Source: Cyanophora paradoxa
Lineage: Eukaryota > Glaucocystophyceae > Cyanophorales > Cyanophoraceae
Reading direction: 5' to 3'
Assembly: GCA_004431415.1 (NCBI GenBank)
Contig: QPMI01000262.1
Location: 43,823-107,822 of the forward strand
DNA length: 64,000 nucleotides
Shown: piece by piece, positions 11,504-22,260 of the stretch
Numbering within the stretch: the stretch's first letter is position 1
Layout of the letters: every line of letters starts with the position of its first letter
Notes under the pieces: model-generated
What the model was told of the DNA's origin: nothing
The model's input: the letters and a program-made list of their open reading frames with translations, nothing else
Database searches by the model: none
Program-made: the position numbers and the translations under genes

Positions 11504-12069
11504 CTTTTCGGCTGCGAACTGAATCCTAGGGGGGGGTAGGGGGAGGGGTATGGCAGATCTTGGACGGGCATCGGCAGCGCTGGCGCGTCGCTCTCTGAGG
11601 CGTTAGCGACAGTGTCATGGGATTGCGTGAGCGACTTTCAGCCACGACGAGTAACTGCCCGCACTTTGTGTGTAACTGCCGGCGCGGGGTAACAGCCCAC
11701 TTCGTTCGCAGCCTGCCCCCCATCCCCTTCCGATCCTGCTTTGCGTCGCGTCACATATCCCGTCAGGCAACCGGCTGACCCAGCAAGCACAGCACACATA
11801 GGAATAGACTTCGTCAGTCGCCAGCAAGACAGATCGGCGCAGGATCGCTGCGAGAAGAGCCGGTACGGTGACGTACGCAAGTGATCGGGACCCCTGACCT
11901 TCGGGCTCCCGATCGGGCGAGACCGGCTCGGCAGAGGACGCCGGCGGGCCTTGAAGACGTCTTGAAGTGAGGACGCGTGCTAGCGCACAGCGCCCGGAGG
12001 AGTACGCCCTAGGCCTGTGGCCGAACCTCGAACCCTCGTCATCGATATCAAGCGCCTCCTCTGGCAGCC
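11504..12069. other. Intergenic between divergent linker and hydrogenase genes
   Basis: 566 bp with no convincing coding exon. It contains a short G-run (11529-11553) and moderately AT-rich sequence. It presumably holds both promoters; no motif was recognised. Confidence 0.5.
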
Positions 12070-15000
12070 ATGGAGGCCTTCCTGCGGGTTTTCAACATCA
12101 ACTTGAACTGCTTCGACTGGGGGCGCAGCGATGACTCGGGGCCCCCGACTCCGATCCCGGAGCGCCCCCTGTGCGCGCCTTCGAAATCGGGGGTGCGGGC
12201 GCGCCCTGCCAGGCTGACCCGTCCCGTCCCGCGCAGGACGCCGCGGGAGAAGGAGCCGCCGGCGTCATGCCCGGAGCTGGCGGGCGCCCCGGGGCTCCCC
12301 GCCGAGAGCCCTAGCGCGGCCCCCGCGCCGGCCGAGCTGCCGCACAGCGCCTCGCTCGCCCGTTCCTCCTCGTTCCCCGTCGCGAGGCCCCACGTGCGCG
12401 GGGGCCCCTCCTCCAGGCGGCGGGCGGGGCGGGGCTGACGCGGGGCGGGGGCAGCACGAGGAGGAGAAGGACCGGGTGCGGCCGGGGTCGGGCTCCAGCG
12501 GCGGCGCCTCCTTCCCCGTGCTCGCCCTCACCGAGGAGCCGCCCGCCCCGCCGGCGGCCCCCGCCGCCCCGGCTGCGGCGAAGGCGGCGCCGGGGGCGAC
12601 CCTGGCGGCGCCGCCGGCGTCGGCGCCGCGGCTGTCGCCGGTGCCGGAGGAGGCGGCGGGGGGCGGGCACGCGGAGGCCCACCCGCGCTTCCGCGCCCGC
12701 GTCGTCTCCTGCCCCGGCGAGGTCCCCCGCCCCGCGCCCCGGCCCCGCCCGCCCCCGCCGACCCCGCGCAGCCCGAGGCCGTCGCTGCTGCCGCCGCTGC
12801 GGCCGCGGGGCCGGGGTGCTGCCGCGGGCGCCGGAGCTCGGGCTGGCGATCCGGACGGGGAGCCCGCACACGCCGGGGCCCGAGGCCTCGCCGGCCGGCA
12901 GGGAGGCGGCGACGCCCAAGGGCGAGGGCGAGGCCCCGGGCTCGCCGGCCGGCGTCGCGCGCAAGGAGCGCCGCCCGTCGTCGATCGCGTCGCTCGCGGC
13001 GGCGCAGAAGAGCTCGTTCCACTTCGCCTCGCGGTGCGCCCCGCGGGGCCGCCGCCCCGGCGGCGCGGGCTGACGGAGGGCGGCGGGGCGCAGGGCGTCG
13101 AAGGCGCCGGAGGCGGGCAAGCCGCCCGGCGAGGAGCGCATGAAGCGCCTCATCGACGTCGTCATGGCCGGTCCGCCCCGCCCCCGTCCCCCCCCCCGCC
13201 CGGCGCGGCGGGGCCTGGCGGGGGCCGACGGGGCGCGGCAGCGATCCCGAAGGCGATGGCGGAGGGGGCGGGGGACGACGAGGCGGCGATCGCGGCTCTG
13301 GTGAGCAACATCAAGACGTCGGTGCTGGAGGCGCGCGGGGCGGAGGAGCAGCGGCCGTCGAGCCGCGTCAAGAAGGACGCCCAGGTCGTCCTGAAGCGCA
13401 TCGAAGAGAAGCGCCTCGAGCACAAGGCCCGCCCCCGCCCCCGGCCCCGCCCCCGGGAGCCACCCGCCAGAAGCCCCGCCTTGGCTGACGCCTGCGGGTG
13501 CGGGGGGCCGCGCAGGTGCACTGCGCGCAGATCGCGCCGGCGGTGTTCGTGTCGATCGCGGAGGAGTTCGGGCTCGCCCCCGGCACCCTCAAGCCCTCGC
13601 AGCTCGTCCAGGCCCTCAAGCGCATCGGCTTCGACCACGGTGCGGCCCCCCGCCCCCCGGCCCTCGAGCCGGGCCGAGGCGGGGCGGGGCGGGCAGTGTT
13701 CGACCTGCGGTACGCGGCGGACGTGACGATCATGGAGGAGGGCAGCGAGCTCCTCGCCCGGTGCCCCCGCGCCCCCCCGGCCCGCCCCCGCTCCCCCGCC
13801 CCCCCTCACGCCCCGCCCCGGGCTCGGGCGCGCAGGCTCAAGTCGGGGGGCCCCTTCCCGATGTTCACGTCGTGCTGCGCCGGCTGGCTGCGCTCCGCGG
13901 AGGAGGAGTACCCGTGCGGCGGCCCGTCCCCTCCCCGTCCGCGCAGGGGGCCGAGGGGGCGGGCAGGGACCTGCTCAAGCACCTCTCCTCCTGCAAGTCG
14001 CCCATGACGATGAACACCAGCCTCGTCCGCCCGCCCCGCCCCGCCCCGCCCCGGCCCCCGCCGCCCCGCCCTCCGCGCCCCGCTGAGGCGGCCCCCGCCA
14101 GATCAAGTCCTTCTTCGCGAAGAGCATCGAGGCGGACCCCGCGACCGTCGTCGTCACCTCCATCATGCCCTGGTCCCCGCCCGAGGCCCCTCGCCGGGGG
14201 CGCCCCGGCCCGCCTGACGCTGCGGGGGGCGGGGCAGCACAATCAAGAAGGTGGAGGCGCAGCGGCCGCAGCTGCTGGAGGCGGTGCACCACACGGACCA
14301 CGTGATCACGACGCGCGAGCTGGCGGCCATCTTCCGCGCGATGGACCTCAACTGGGACGACCTCGACGGCGCCGGGCCCTCCTCCGAGTTGTCCGCCACG
14401 CTTCCCCACACGTTCCTCCACGTCTGCTCGCCCCGCTCCCGCCTCGCCGACCCGCGCCGGCAGCTCGTCGTGGATGGGCCCGGGCTCGGGGGCCGGCGGC
14501 ATCTTCGGCGTGACGGGCGGCGTGATGGAGGCGCTTTAACTCTCTCTTCTTTCGAGCTTGGACGAGCTTGGCCTGACGCAGCGGCAGGCGGCGCTGCGGA
14601 CGGCGTACGAGCTGGCGACGGGGAAGCCGCTGGAGAACGTGAAGATCGAGGAGCCGCGCGGGCTCTTCGGCCTCAAGGAGGGCGCCCTCGAGGTCGCGGG
14701 CGTCGGCGAGCTCAAGTTCTGCGTCGTCGACGGCCTCACCAACATCAAGCCCGCCCCGCCCCCCGCCCCCGCCCCGGCTCCTCGAGGCGCTTCCCGCTGA
14801 CCCCGCCCCGCCCTGCGGCAGGCGCGTGATGGAGCAGACGCGCGCCGGCGAGTGCCCCTACCACTTCGTTGAGATCAGTGCGCGCGCCCCGCCGCGTCGA
14901 ACCCGCCTGCACCGCGTCGGCGTCGGCGTGACGGCCTCCCCTCACTCCCTCGCTCGCGCGCGCAGTGATGTGCACGAACGGGTGCATCAGCGGCCCCGGG

Positions 15001-18000
15001 CAGCCGCGGAGCAAGGACAAGAGCATCGCGAAGCAGCGTATGAACGCGCTGTACACGGCGGACGAGCGGGCGGTCATCCGCAAGTCGCACGAGAACCCCG
15101 CCGTCAAGCGCCTCTACGACGAGGTCCGGCCCCCGCCCCCGCCCCGCGCCCGCCCCGCCATTGCCCGCCGCCTCCGCTGAGGCCCTCTCTCTGGGGCAGT
15201 TCCTGGGGCAGCCCCTCTCCCACGTCCGCGCCCCCCGCCCCGCCCCTCGGTCGCGCCGGGGCCGACGGTGCGGGGCGCGCAGCTCTCGCACGAGCTGCTG
15301 CACGTGGAGCACTGGCCGCACCACAAGCGGCCCGAGGGCGCCGCCAACGGCCACGGCCACGGCGCCGAGGGGATGGACAAGCACCAGCTCCAGGCGGGCA
15401 CCGCGGGCCGCGCAGCCGTTGCGCCGGCTGACGGGGCGGCAGGCGAGCTTCGGGGCGCTGGAAAAGGGCCTCGAGGCGGGGGCGGCGGCGGCGGAGCCCG
15501 AGGTGGTCTACGGCGAGGGGGAGGCCCCCGAGCCAGTCGCCTGGGCCCTGCCCCCGCCCGCCGCGCGCGTCGTCTACGGCTCGGAGACGGGCAACGCGGA
15601 GACGCTGGCGCGGGTGGTGGCGAAGGAGCTGGCGGGGCGAGGCGTGGCGGTGAAGTGCTCGGAGGCGGACGAGCTGGAGATGGACGAGCTGCAGGGCGTG
15701 ACGACGCTGCTCCTCGTCGTCTCGACGGCCGGGCAGGGCGAGCTCCCCGACAACTGCAAGGACTTCTACAGCGGCCTCAACCCCTCCAAGCACCCCAAGA
15801 ACTGGCTCCGCAACCTCCACTACTCGGTGATGGGGATCGGGGACTCGAGCTACGCCTTCTTCAACCGGGCGGCGGTGATGTTCGATGAGCGGCTCGCGCT
15901 GCTCGGGGCGCAGCGCTTCCGCGACCGCGGCGTCGGCGACGACCAGGACGAGGAGCGCTTCGAGACCGGCTTCGAGAAGTGGGCCCCCGGTGCGCCCGCC
16001 CCCGCCCCGGCCCGCTCCGGCGGGCCTCACCGCGGCTGCAGCGGTCTACAAGGCGCTCAAGCTGCCGCCCATGAAGGAGGACAGCACCGGTGCGCCCCGC
16101 CGCCACTCGCCCCGTGCCGCGCACTGACGGGGCGCCGACGGCAGTCGGCCCGCCCTCGCACAAGGTCATCCTCACGACGGGCCCCAACGTCACCCGCAAG
16201 TTCGAGGCGCGCCCCGCCCCCCCGGCGCCCGCCGGCCGGCCGCCGGCCTGACGTGCGGGCGCGCAGGAGGGGTGGCGGCCGATCCTGGCGGACGGCTCGG
16301 CGCAGCTGATCCGCCTCGACTCGAACGTGCGCATCACGCCCGAGGGCTACGACCGCGACATCCGCCACCTCACCTTGTCCGCCGCCCGCCGCCCGCCGCC
16401 GCCTGCCGGACCCGCCGCGGGCGGGGCTGAGGGTGCGGGGCCCCCGGGGGCACAGCGAGGTGCGGGACGTGCCGGAGCAGCTGAAGTACACGGTGGGGGA
16501 CGCCCTCGCCATCTTCCCCCGCAACGACCCGGGGGAGACGGCGGCCTTCCTCAAGTGGTTCGGCCTCGAGCCGACGGACCTCGTCTCCTTCAAGGTCAAC
16601 GAGAACTACAAGGGCGACGCCAAGCCGCGGCCCCCGCTGCCCCCGGGGACCACCCTCCTCGACTACGTCTGCGACTGCGTCGACCTCTTCGGCCGTCCCA
16701 ACGCCCGCTTCTTCGCCGCCCTCGTCCGCCCCGCCCCGCCCCGCCCCGCCACCTCGAGGGCGCGCGCGACGCGGGGCGGGGCAGGCGAAGTTCGCGACGG
16801 ACGTGCACCAGCGGGAGGAGCTGCTGGCGATGGCGGCCAAGTCGTGGCGCGGCACGGCGGCCTTCGCCGTCCTCCAGAAGGACGTCGGGCAGGTCACCTA
16901 CGCCAGCCTCATGTCCAGCTACCCCTCGGCCCGCCCCTCCCTCGCCCAGCTCCTCGACCTCATCCCCCCCATCAAGCCCCGCTACTACTCGATTGCCTCG
17001 TCCCCGCACGTCGTGCCGGGCAAGCTCGAGCTCTCCGTCGTCATCGTCGACTGGGAGAAGCCGGACAAGAGTGTCGGCTACGGCACCTGCACCGGCTACC
17101 TCCGCCAGCTCGTCGACGGCCCGCACTGGGGTCCGCCACCGCCGGCCCCGGGCCCGCCCTGGGCCGACCGGGCCTGACGCGGCGCCGCAGTTCCCGTGGC
17201 GCTCAAGCCCGGCGTCGGCATCTGCATGCCCCCGCACCCCAGCACGCCCATCGTCATGGCCGGCCTCGGCACCGGCCTCGCCCCCATGCGCGGTGCGCTC
17301 GCCGCTGCGGCGGCCTCCCCCTCGCCTCGCGGGGCGGGGGGCGAGCGGGGCCTGCTCGCTGGCGCAGCGATGGTGCAGGAGCGGTGGTGGCAGGTGGTGC
17401 ACGGGAAGCGCGTCGGGCCCTCCGTCCTCTTCTTCGGCTGCCGCCACTCCAAGGCCCGCCCCGCCCCGCACCGCGGCCCCCCGCCCCCCCGCCCCCGCGC
17501 CCCTGAGGCCCCGCCCCGCAGGGCGACTACCTCTACTCCTCCAAGTGGTGCGCCCGCCGGCCGCGCGGGGCAGGGCGCGGGCGGCTGACGCGGGGGGCAG
17601 GGACGAGTACGTGCAGCAGGGCGCCCTCTCGCACCTCCGCGTCGCCTTCTCCCGCGACGGGCCCAAGAAGGCCCGCCCGCACGCCGCCTCCTCGCCGGCC
17701 CCGCTGCCCGCCTCGGGCCCCGCCCCTCACCCTCCCCCGCCCGCGCAGGTGTACATCCAGGACAAGATCGCGGCGGAGCCGGAGCTGCTGTACGACTGCT
17801 TCGTGAAGCGCGGGGGCTACTTCTTCTTCTGCGGGCCCGCGGGGCGCGTGCCGCAGGACATCCGCGCCGCCATCGAGACCGCCATGTCCGAGGCGAGCCG
17901 CGCCCCGCGGGGCGCGCGCGGCGCCTCGCTGGGCTGACCCCGGGGCCCGGGGCGGGGCGGACGGGCAGGCGGGCAAGGAGGAGGGCTTCACCAAGGAGAT

Positions 18001-18122
18001 GGCCTCCCAGTACATCGACAAGATGCGCCTCCAGGTGCGCCCCGCGCCCCGCAGCCCCCGCGGCACCCCGCCGAGGGCCCCGTCCCCCGCAGGGCCGCTA
18101 CATCATCGAGGCCTGGTCGTAG
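12070..18122 (+). CDS. [FeFe]-hydrogenase fused to NADPH-dependent diflavin reductase
   Basis: One long multi-exon gene. The start ATG 12070 (GCCATGG) gives [18 protein letters not shown], followed by about 300 Pro/Ala-rich residues without ferredoxin-type cysteine motifs. The H-domain starts at [15 protein letters not shown] (13530). Motif L1 is [18 protein letters not shown] (13861), then CKSPMTMN. L2 [12 protein letters not shown] is built across the intron 14173-14237, followed by [13 protein letters not shown]3 is [18 protein letters not shown] (14966 on), then [15 protein letters not shown] and [10 protein letters not shown]. The reductase half has an FMN domain ([17 protein letters not shown], 15573), FAD-binding [11 protein letters not shown] (16970) and TCTGYL, and NADPH-binding [13 protein letters not shown] (17255) and [11 protein letters not shown] (17810). 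It ends GRYIIEAWS. Predicted role: NADPH-linked hydrogen metabolism. Several introns use GC donors (for example after VME at about 14535, and after SK at about 17452). The N-terminal exon phase near 12722-12816 is unresolved. Confidence 0.92.
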
Positions 18123-18467
18123 GCCGCGGCCGGCACCGGCCCCCGCCCTGCGGCCTCCAGGCCGCCGCTCGCTCCTTCGGGCAGCGGGCAGCTGCTCGTC
18201 AACGGTCGGCCTTCTCAAACTCTATATCTCTTTCTTTTTGGGATTGGGACAGTGCAGTTTATTTCGACGACTCAGCACGCTCTGCTTCTCTATTCCTTTA
18301 CTAGTTAGGCACATGCATAAGATTGATTTTAACTTGGATTTTGTTCCCTAGATTTTGTTTACTAGGATTGTGAAAATAGGTATGTCGCCGAGTCAGTCAT
18401 AAATCAACTTAGTGTGATCATCGGATGTCAAGAGTGTACCGTAGTGCCGTAGTCTCAGAGTTGGGTT

Positions 18468-18511
18468 GCCGTAGTGCATATCATTCGTAGTGCCGTAGTG
18501 CATATCATTCG
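18468..18511 (+). repeat. 20-bp direct repeat
   Basis: GCCGTAGTGCATATCATTCG occurs at 18468-18487 and again at 18492-18511, preceded by further GCCGTAGTG words at about 18440-18455. Confidence 0.85.
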
Positions 18512-18707
18512 CTAGGCCGGCGCCACCACTAGGCTAGGCCGCGATGTGCGGCGTGTACTGCGGCGGCGAGCGGGGCCAGCTGCAGATCTAGATGGAGGCG
18601 CCAGATATAGCGGCAGCGCCTGGGGAATGCGACGCGCTCGAGCGTTTCGCACACCGGGCGATGTGTGGCTGGATCCGGAGCAGGTGCCTTGTAACGCTGC
18701 CCCCCCC

Positions 18708-18733
18708 CCGGTTTTGGGCAGCCCCAAAACCGG
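18708..18733. repeat. Perfect 11-bp inverted repeat
   Basis: CCGGTTTTGGG at 18708-18718 faces CCCAAAACCGG at 18723-18733, a 4-nt loop, directly after a C-run. A second pair (CGGTACA / TGTACCG) lies at about 18770-18802. Could be a short hairpin element; no function known. Confidence 0.75.
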
Positions 18734-20175
18734 CGCTGGCGCCGCGGCGGCAGCGCGGAGGACCCGAAGCGGTACACAGCGCAATCGTTGCTCTGTACCG
18801 CGCATGCATAACGCGACCAGAGCGCTAGCACCGCGGACTGCATGACGGAATCGCTGTCCCCCCCCTCCGCAAGCGGGCGCGCGGGACCTTGGCGCGCGGG
18901 CGCGCAGCGGGGATCCGCTAGCAAAAAGGACCTATGCGCGCCGATTCCCTAGCACTCGTGTAGCTGTCTTGCCGATCGCGCGCCGGGATCCGGAAGCCCG
19001 CGCCCGCAGTGGTCGAAAACCGATGGTAACGGGGCTAGACGCCACCACTTGCGAACTGCTCTATGTAAGGGTCTCTTTATTTATGCCAGCTATCGTGTAG
19101 CGCGCTGCCCCCCTCGCCCCGCCATGCCACAACGTTAACACACACTCCCCAACCGAGTGGTGCAATTATCTTTCTAGTAGAATGCGCTCTTGTGTCCCTG
19201 ATAGGTGCCACGGTGTCCGTAAAGTGTCAAGTCGAAAGATGAGCCTACTGGTTGCGCCGGGTAGGGAACCTATCAGCCATCGGACGGGGTGGAGCTAATC
19301 AAGGAGACGTAAACTAAAGCAAAGCTAACCCAGAGCAGAGAGCTAACTACCTATACATCTAGCCTAGCGTAGGACTAGTCTCCAGGGAGGACTACCCAGG
19401 GGTCTACGAGAGGGAGGTAAATCAAAACACTGCTACTGCTAGTGCTGCCTGCCTAGGGACCGTCGGGACGTCCGGGGCTCGCGGGCTGTTCTACTGTACG
19501 GTAGGAAAGCCAGGACGGACCCGCGGTCTAATCTGCCTACTCTCGACGCGGCCGCGACTACAGCTAGCGCGGCGGGCTCCGCGTCGAGGGGGCCGCTCGC
19601 CCGAGGCGCGGGTGGAAGCACGTCGGCGTAGAGGGGCCGAGGGGAATGAGGCGAGGGGGGATGTTGCGGGAAAGAAGTGGGGCGGGATGGAGAAGGTCGG
19701 CGCCGGCCGGGGCGGGGAGGGGGAGGGTCAGACTTCTCGGTCAGCAGGGCTTCCAGCCTCGAACCAGCCGCCGCACCCCCGCCGCGGGCAATTGCGAGCC
19801 CCCCTCCGCGGCGGTCCTTCAACCCACGGTCCTGGCGCGATGGCCGGGGTATCTGGTGGGTGCAACGACCAGCCGAAGCCTTCCGCCAAGCCTTCCGGTC
19901 CATCGTTCCCTCCCTGTCGAGGCGCGAGGAGCGTGGGCGAGGTCGTGAGTGGGAGGCAGGGCCAAGAGAGCGAGCGGGAGAGCAGAGCGGGAGAAGGAGG
20001 CAAGGCAGGCGCTCGCTTCGGCGGGGGGGCCCAGCGAGTCGGTCGGGGCGGCTATATCTAGTGTGTGCGAGGCTAAGAGTAGATCAGGGAAGTTTCTCGA
20101 GTAGGTAGGTGGTGTCGAGAGTCTCCTCCCGACGTAGGCCCCCCCCCCCCCCTTTCGCGCGACTCGGGGTACCGT

Positions 20176-20575
20176 TTAGAGCGGGCTAGGATGTGACTCC
20201 CAAGGGCGTACCTTGACGCAATCGTAGAGCTCTTGGGCGCGGAGCGCCGCCTTCCAGCCCGCGTACTCCGGTGGGCAGTCTGCATTCCGAGCGGCGTTGA
20301 GTAGATTGTGAAGGCGAATCGGCCCGTCGCAGGCGGCGCAGACTTCTTTACAGGTCCGGGGGCCGCGGGCCCGCTCTCGGGCGCGGGCGCCCGTGCGGGG
20401 CGGGCGCGGTCGCTTCTTTGAGGCCTGGGAGATGCGGCAGTCGCGTTCCCACTCCGCGTTGATTTCGCAGCGGCGTGACCAGAGGCGTCGTGCCCGCTCC
20501 AGAAGCGTCTGCCGAAGTGCGAAGCATAGGCGTCGTGCAGTCTGCCGAAGTGCGAAGCATAGGCGGGGCTCGCGG
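20176..20575 (-). other. Unassigned possible coding segment downstream of the AspRS fragment
   Basis: An open minus frame reads [18 protein letters not shown], then a basic block, then [18 protein letters not shown] and PPEYAGWKAALRAQELYDC, ending at TAA. Its composition is protein-like and cysteine-containing but I recognise no family. It may belong to the retroelement or be an unrelated exon. It is not the expected continuation of aspartyl-tRNA synthetase. Confidence 0.3.
20508..20565 (+). repeat. Tandem repeat, 33-bp period
   Basis: The 25-nt word beginning TCTGCCGAAGTGCGAAGCAT is at 20508-20532 and 20541-20565; the spacer AGGCGTCGTGC also recurs upstream. On the minus strand this gives a duplicated LCFALRQT peptide. 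Confidence 0.85.
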
Positions 20576-20599
20576 GGGCGGGGCGGGGCGAGGGGGCAC

Positions 20600-20978
20600 C
20601 GTGTGATGGGGGGGATCTCGCGGCCGGCGACGTCGGCCCAGATGCGGCGGATGGCGCCTTCGATGTGGCCCATGATCGAGTCCCGCGTCGCGAAGCTCAT
20701 CTCCACGTCGATCTGTTTTCCGAGGAAGCGAGGGGGTGAGCGGAGGGCGGTACGCGAAGGACCGCCGGGCCACGCGTGCGCGCGCCTGCGTGAATTCGGG
20801 CTGCCTATCCGCTCGCAGGTCCTCGTCACGGAAGCAGCGCGTGATCTGCCGGCCAGCACAGCCCTCAGGAGGGGTTGCGCAGGAGCGGAGTGGGGTACGG
20901 CGCGCCTGGAAGTAGCGGTCCATCCCGCCGACCATGAGGAGCTGCTTGAAGAGCTGCGGGCTCTGCGGCAGAGCGTAC
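20600..20978 (-). pseudogene. Aspartyl-tRNA synthetase fragment (three exons)
   Basis: Three minus-strand exons joined by good acceptors encode the catalytic motif-2 region of bacterial/organellar-type AspRS. Exon 20906-20978 gives [20 protein letters not shown] then RYFQ. Exon 20786-20845 gives [20 protein letters not shown]. Exon 20600-20712 gives [19 protein letters not shown] then [17 protein letters not shown]. Two donors are GC (CAG|GCGCGCC). Exon lengths 73, 60 and 113 nt keep one frame. I find neither the N-terminal anticodon-binding OB fold upstream nor motif 3 or the GAD region downstream. The fragment directly abuts RNase H retroelement sequence. Introns are retained, so it arose by DNA copying or breakage, not by retrocopying. 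It could be a remnant of an inactivated gene or part of a gene split by an insertion or assembly join. Confidence 0.82.
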
Positions 20979-22260
20979 CTGCACGTACCCCTCGGCGCTC
21001 GGGGATTGCCTGATCGCCAACCCCTGGTCTCCGCGTGCCGCGTACCGGGGTGCGAGGTTCAGGCAGCGTGCGAGGGCGCTTTCTAGATTCTGCGGAGCGA
21101 GGCCCTGGAGCACCCAGAGGCGCGGATACGCGTACGGCCTACCATCGTAGCTGCGCGCCTCGGCGTCGTCGTCCGCGACGCGGAGGAAGATTGGGACCAG
21201 GTCGGGGGCAAGGAGGGCTCCTGCCGGCGGCGCTGTGAGGCCGTGGGCCTCTCTGTATGCGCAGAGCAGAAGTCGGTTCAGTTCACGAGCAGTCTCCGCG
21301 CGGTGCGCGACCGCATGCGGACCCGGCCACAGGAAGACGTGCGGGAAAGTTTCAGTCGGGCCTGCGGTAAGAGCCGTCGGTGCCCGGTTCGGGCGGCTGG
21401 GGCCCGCTGCTGGTTGGACATGCGAGGCTGCGGGTGCAGTCTGGTTGTTCTGTGAGGCCGTCGGGCCGCTAGTCTCTGCACGAGGGAGCGGCGTTCTGGT
21501 GGCGCAGCCCGCACAGCGTCCCCCTGGGTTGTAGGCGGTGTAGAGTTCCTTCTGGTCACGTACCCGGATTTCGTTCGCTGGTAGCGAGCTACAGAGCAGC
21601 TGCGTCCGAAACTTGAATAGCGCGTTGCGGGCACCATTGGCGCCTTGGAATCGGGAGCCTACGTTCGTTTCCGCATATAGCCCCGCTATGTCTGCGCCGT
21701 CGGCGCCTCGGCGCAGGAGCGCGCCAGCCAGCGGTTGTTGGGTCCAGGCAAAGTGCGTCTGGTGCTCGTGAAGTGCGTCCATGTGTGTGCGTCCGTCGTG
21801 TGCGCCCGTCGGGGTCGCTGATGGTGAGCACCGCAGGCATGCTGAAGGCCGGCGGCAGAAAGAGAGGTTCATGCCGGTTTTCGTCCGCCAGCTCCAGGTC
21901 GGCCGCCAGGGGTCGCGGGCGTCGCCCTTCGCGTGCGCTTTGACTTTGACGAGCTTGAGCGGCCGCCCGCGCTCCTCTAGCATTGTCCTGAGCTTGCTCC
22001 ATGCGTACAGTTCCGCGGAGCAGGCGTGCCGGATGTATTCCCGCGGGCTGCGGCAGCTTGCGTGCTGGACGAAATCGGAGTACCAGCGGATCGCGTTCAT
22101 GTTGTCGACGTGTAGAACCGCTCCGAAAGGCGAGAGCAGGTCAGCCATGAGCGCCGCCTGGAGTTCCGCACCTAGGCCACCCCTAGGCCTTTTGTTCAAC
22201 GGTTCAGGTCCGGTGGCCCACTCGACCTCCCGGAGTCCGAGACTCAGTGTGCGCGTGACT
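20979..22260 (-). mobile_element. Non-LTR-like retroelement remnant with RNase H and zinc-knuckle region
   Basis: A single minus frame (22199 to 20865) starts in an RNase H-like domain. ELQAALMADLL supplies the Glu, VLHVDNMNAIRWYSDFVQHA an Asp, and LKLVKVKAHAKGDA the late His/Asp. After it come LFKFRTQLLCSSLPANEI and a C-x-x-C...H...H arrangement (GRCAGCATRTP ... ETFPHVFLWPGPHAVAHRAE), as in the C-terminal end of many LINE polyproteins. No reverse transcriptase motif is found upstream, so the element is 5'-truncated near 22260. Family-level naming is inference. The reading frame then runs into the AspRS fragment. Confidence 0.62.

Larger units (their letters stand above)
18123..20175. other. 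Non-coding block, AT-rich then GC-rich, with repeats
   Basis: No gene supported. Up to about 18440 it is homologous to the region after the second reductase copy (30237-30935). Afterwards it holds direct and inverted repeats, a C-run (20139-20152) and GC-rich open frames of biased composition (for example minus 19439-19903) that lack family motifs or exon structure. Confidence 0.5.

Noticed and set aside
13861-15400. Interpretation of the H-domain as Nar1/NARF (iron-sulfur assembly factor)
   Set aside because: The SHENPxxxxLY and SHELLHxxHW small-domain features, the M-M-C-T-N-G-C-I-x-G motif and the reductase fusion fit true [FeFe]-hydrogenases better.
19439-19903. 154-codon minus open frame (Pro-rich) as a possible retroelement ORF1
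   Set aside because: It lies on the 3' side of the RNase H segment rather than 5', and has no gag or zinc-knuckle motif.
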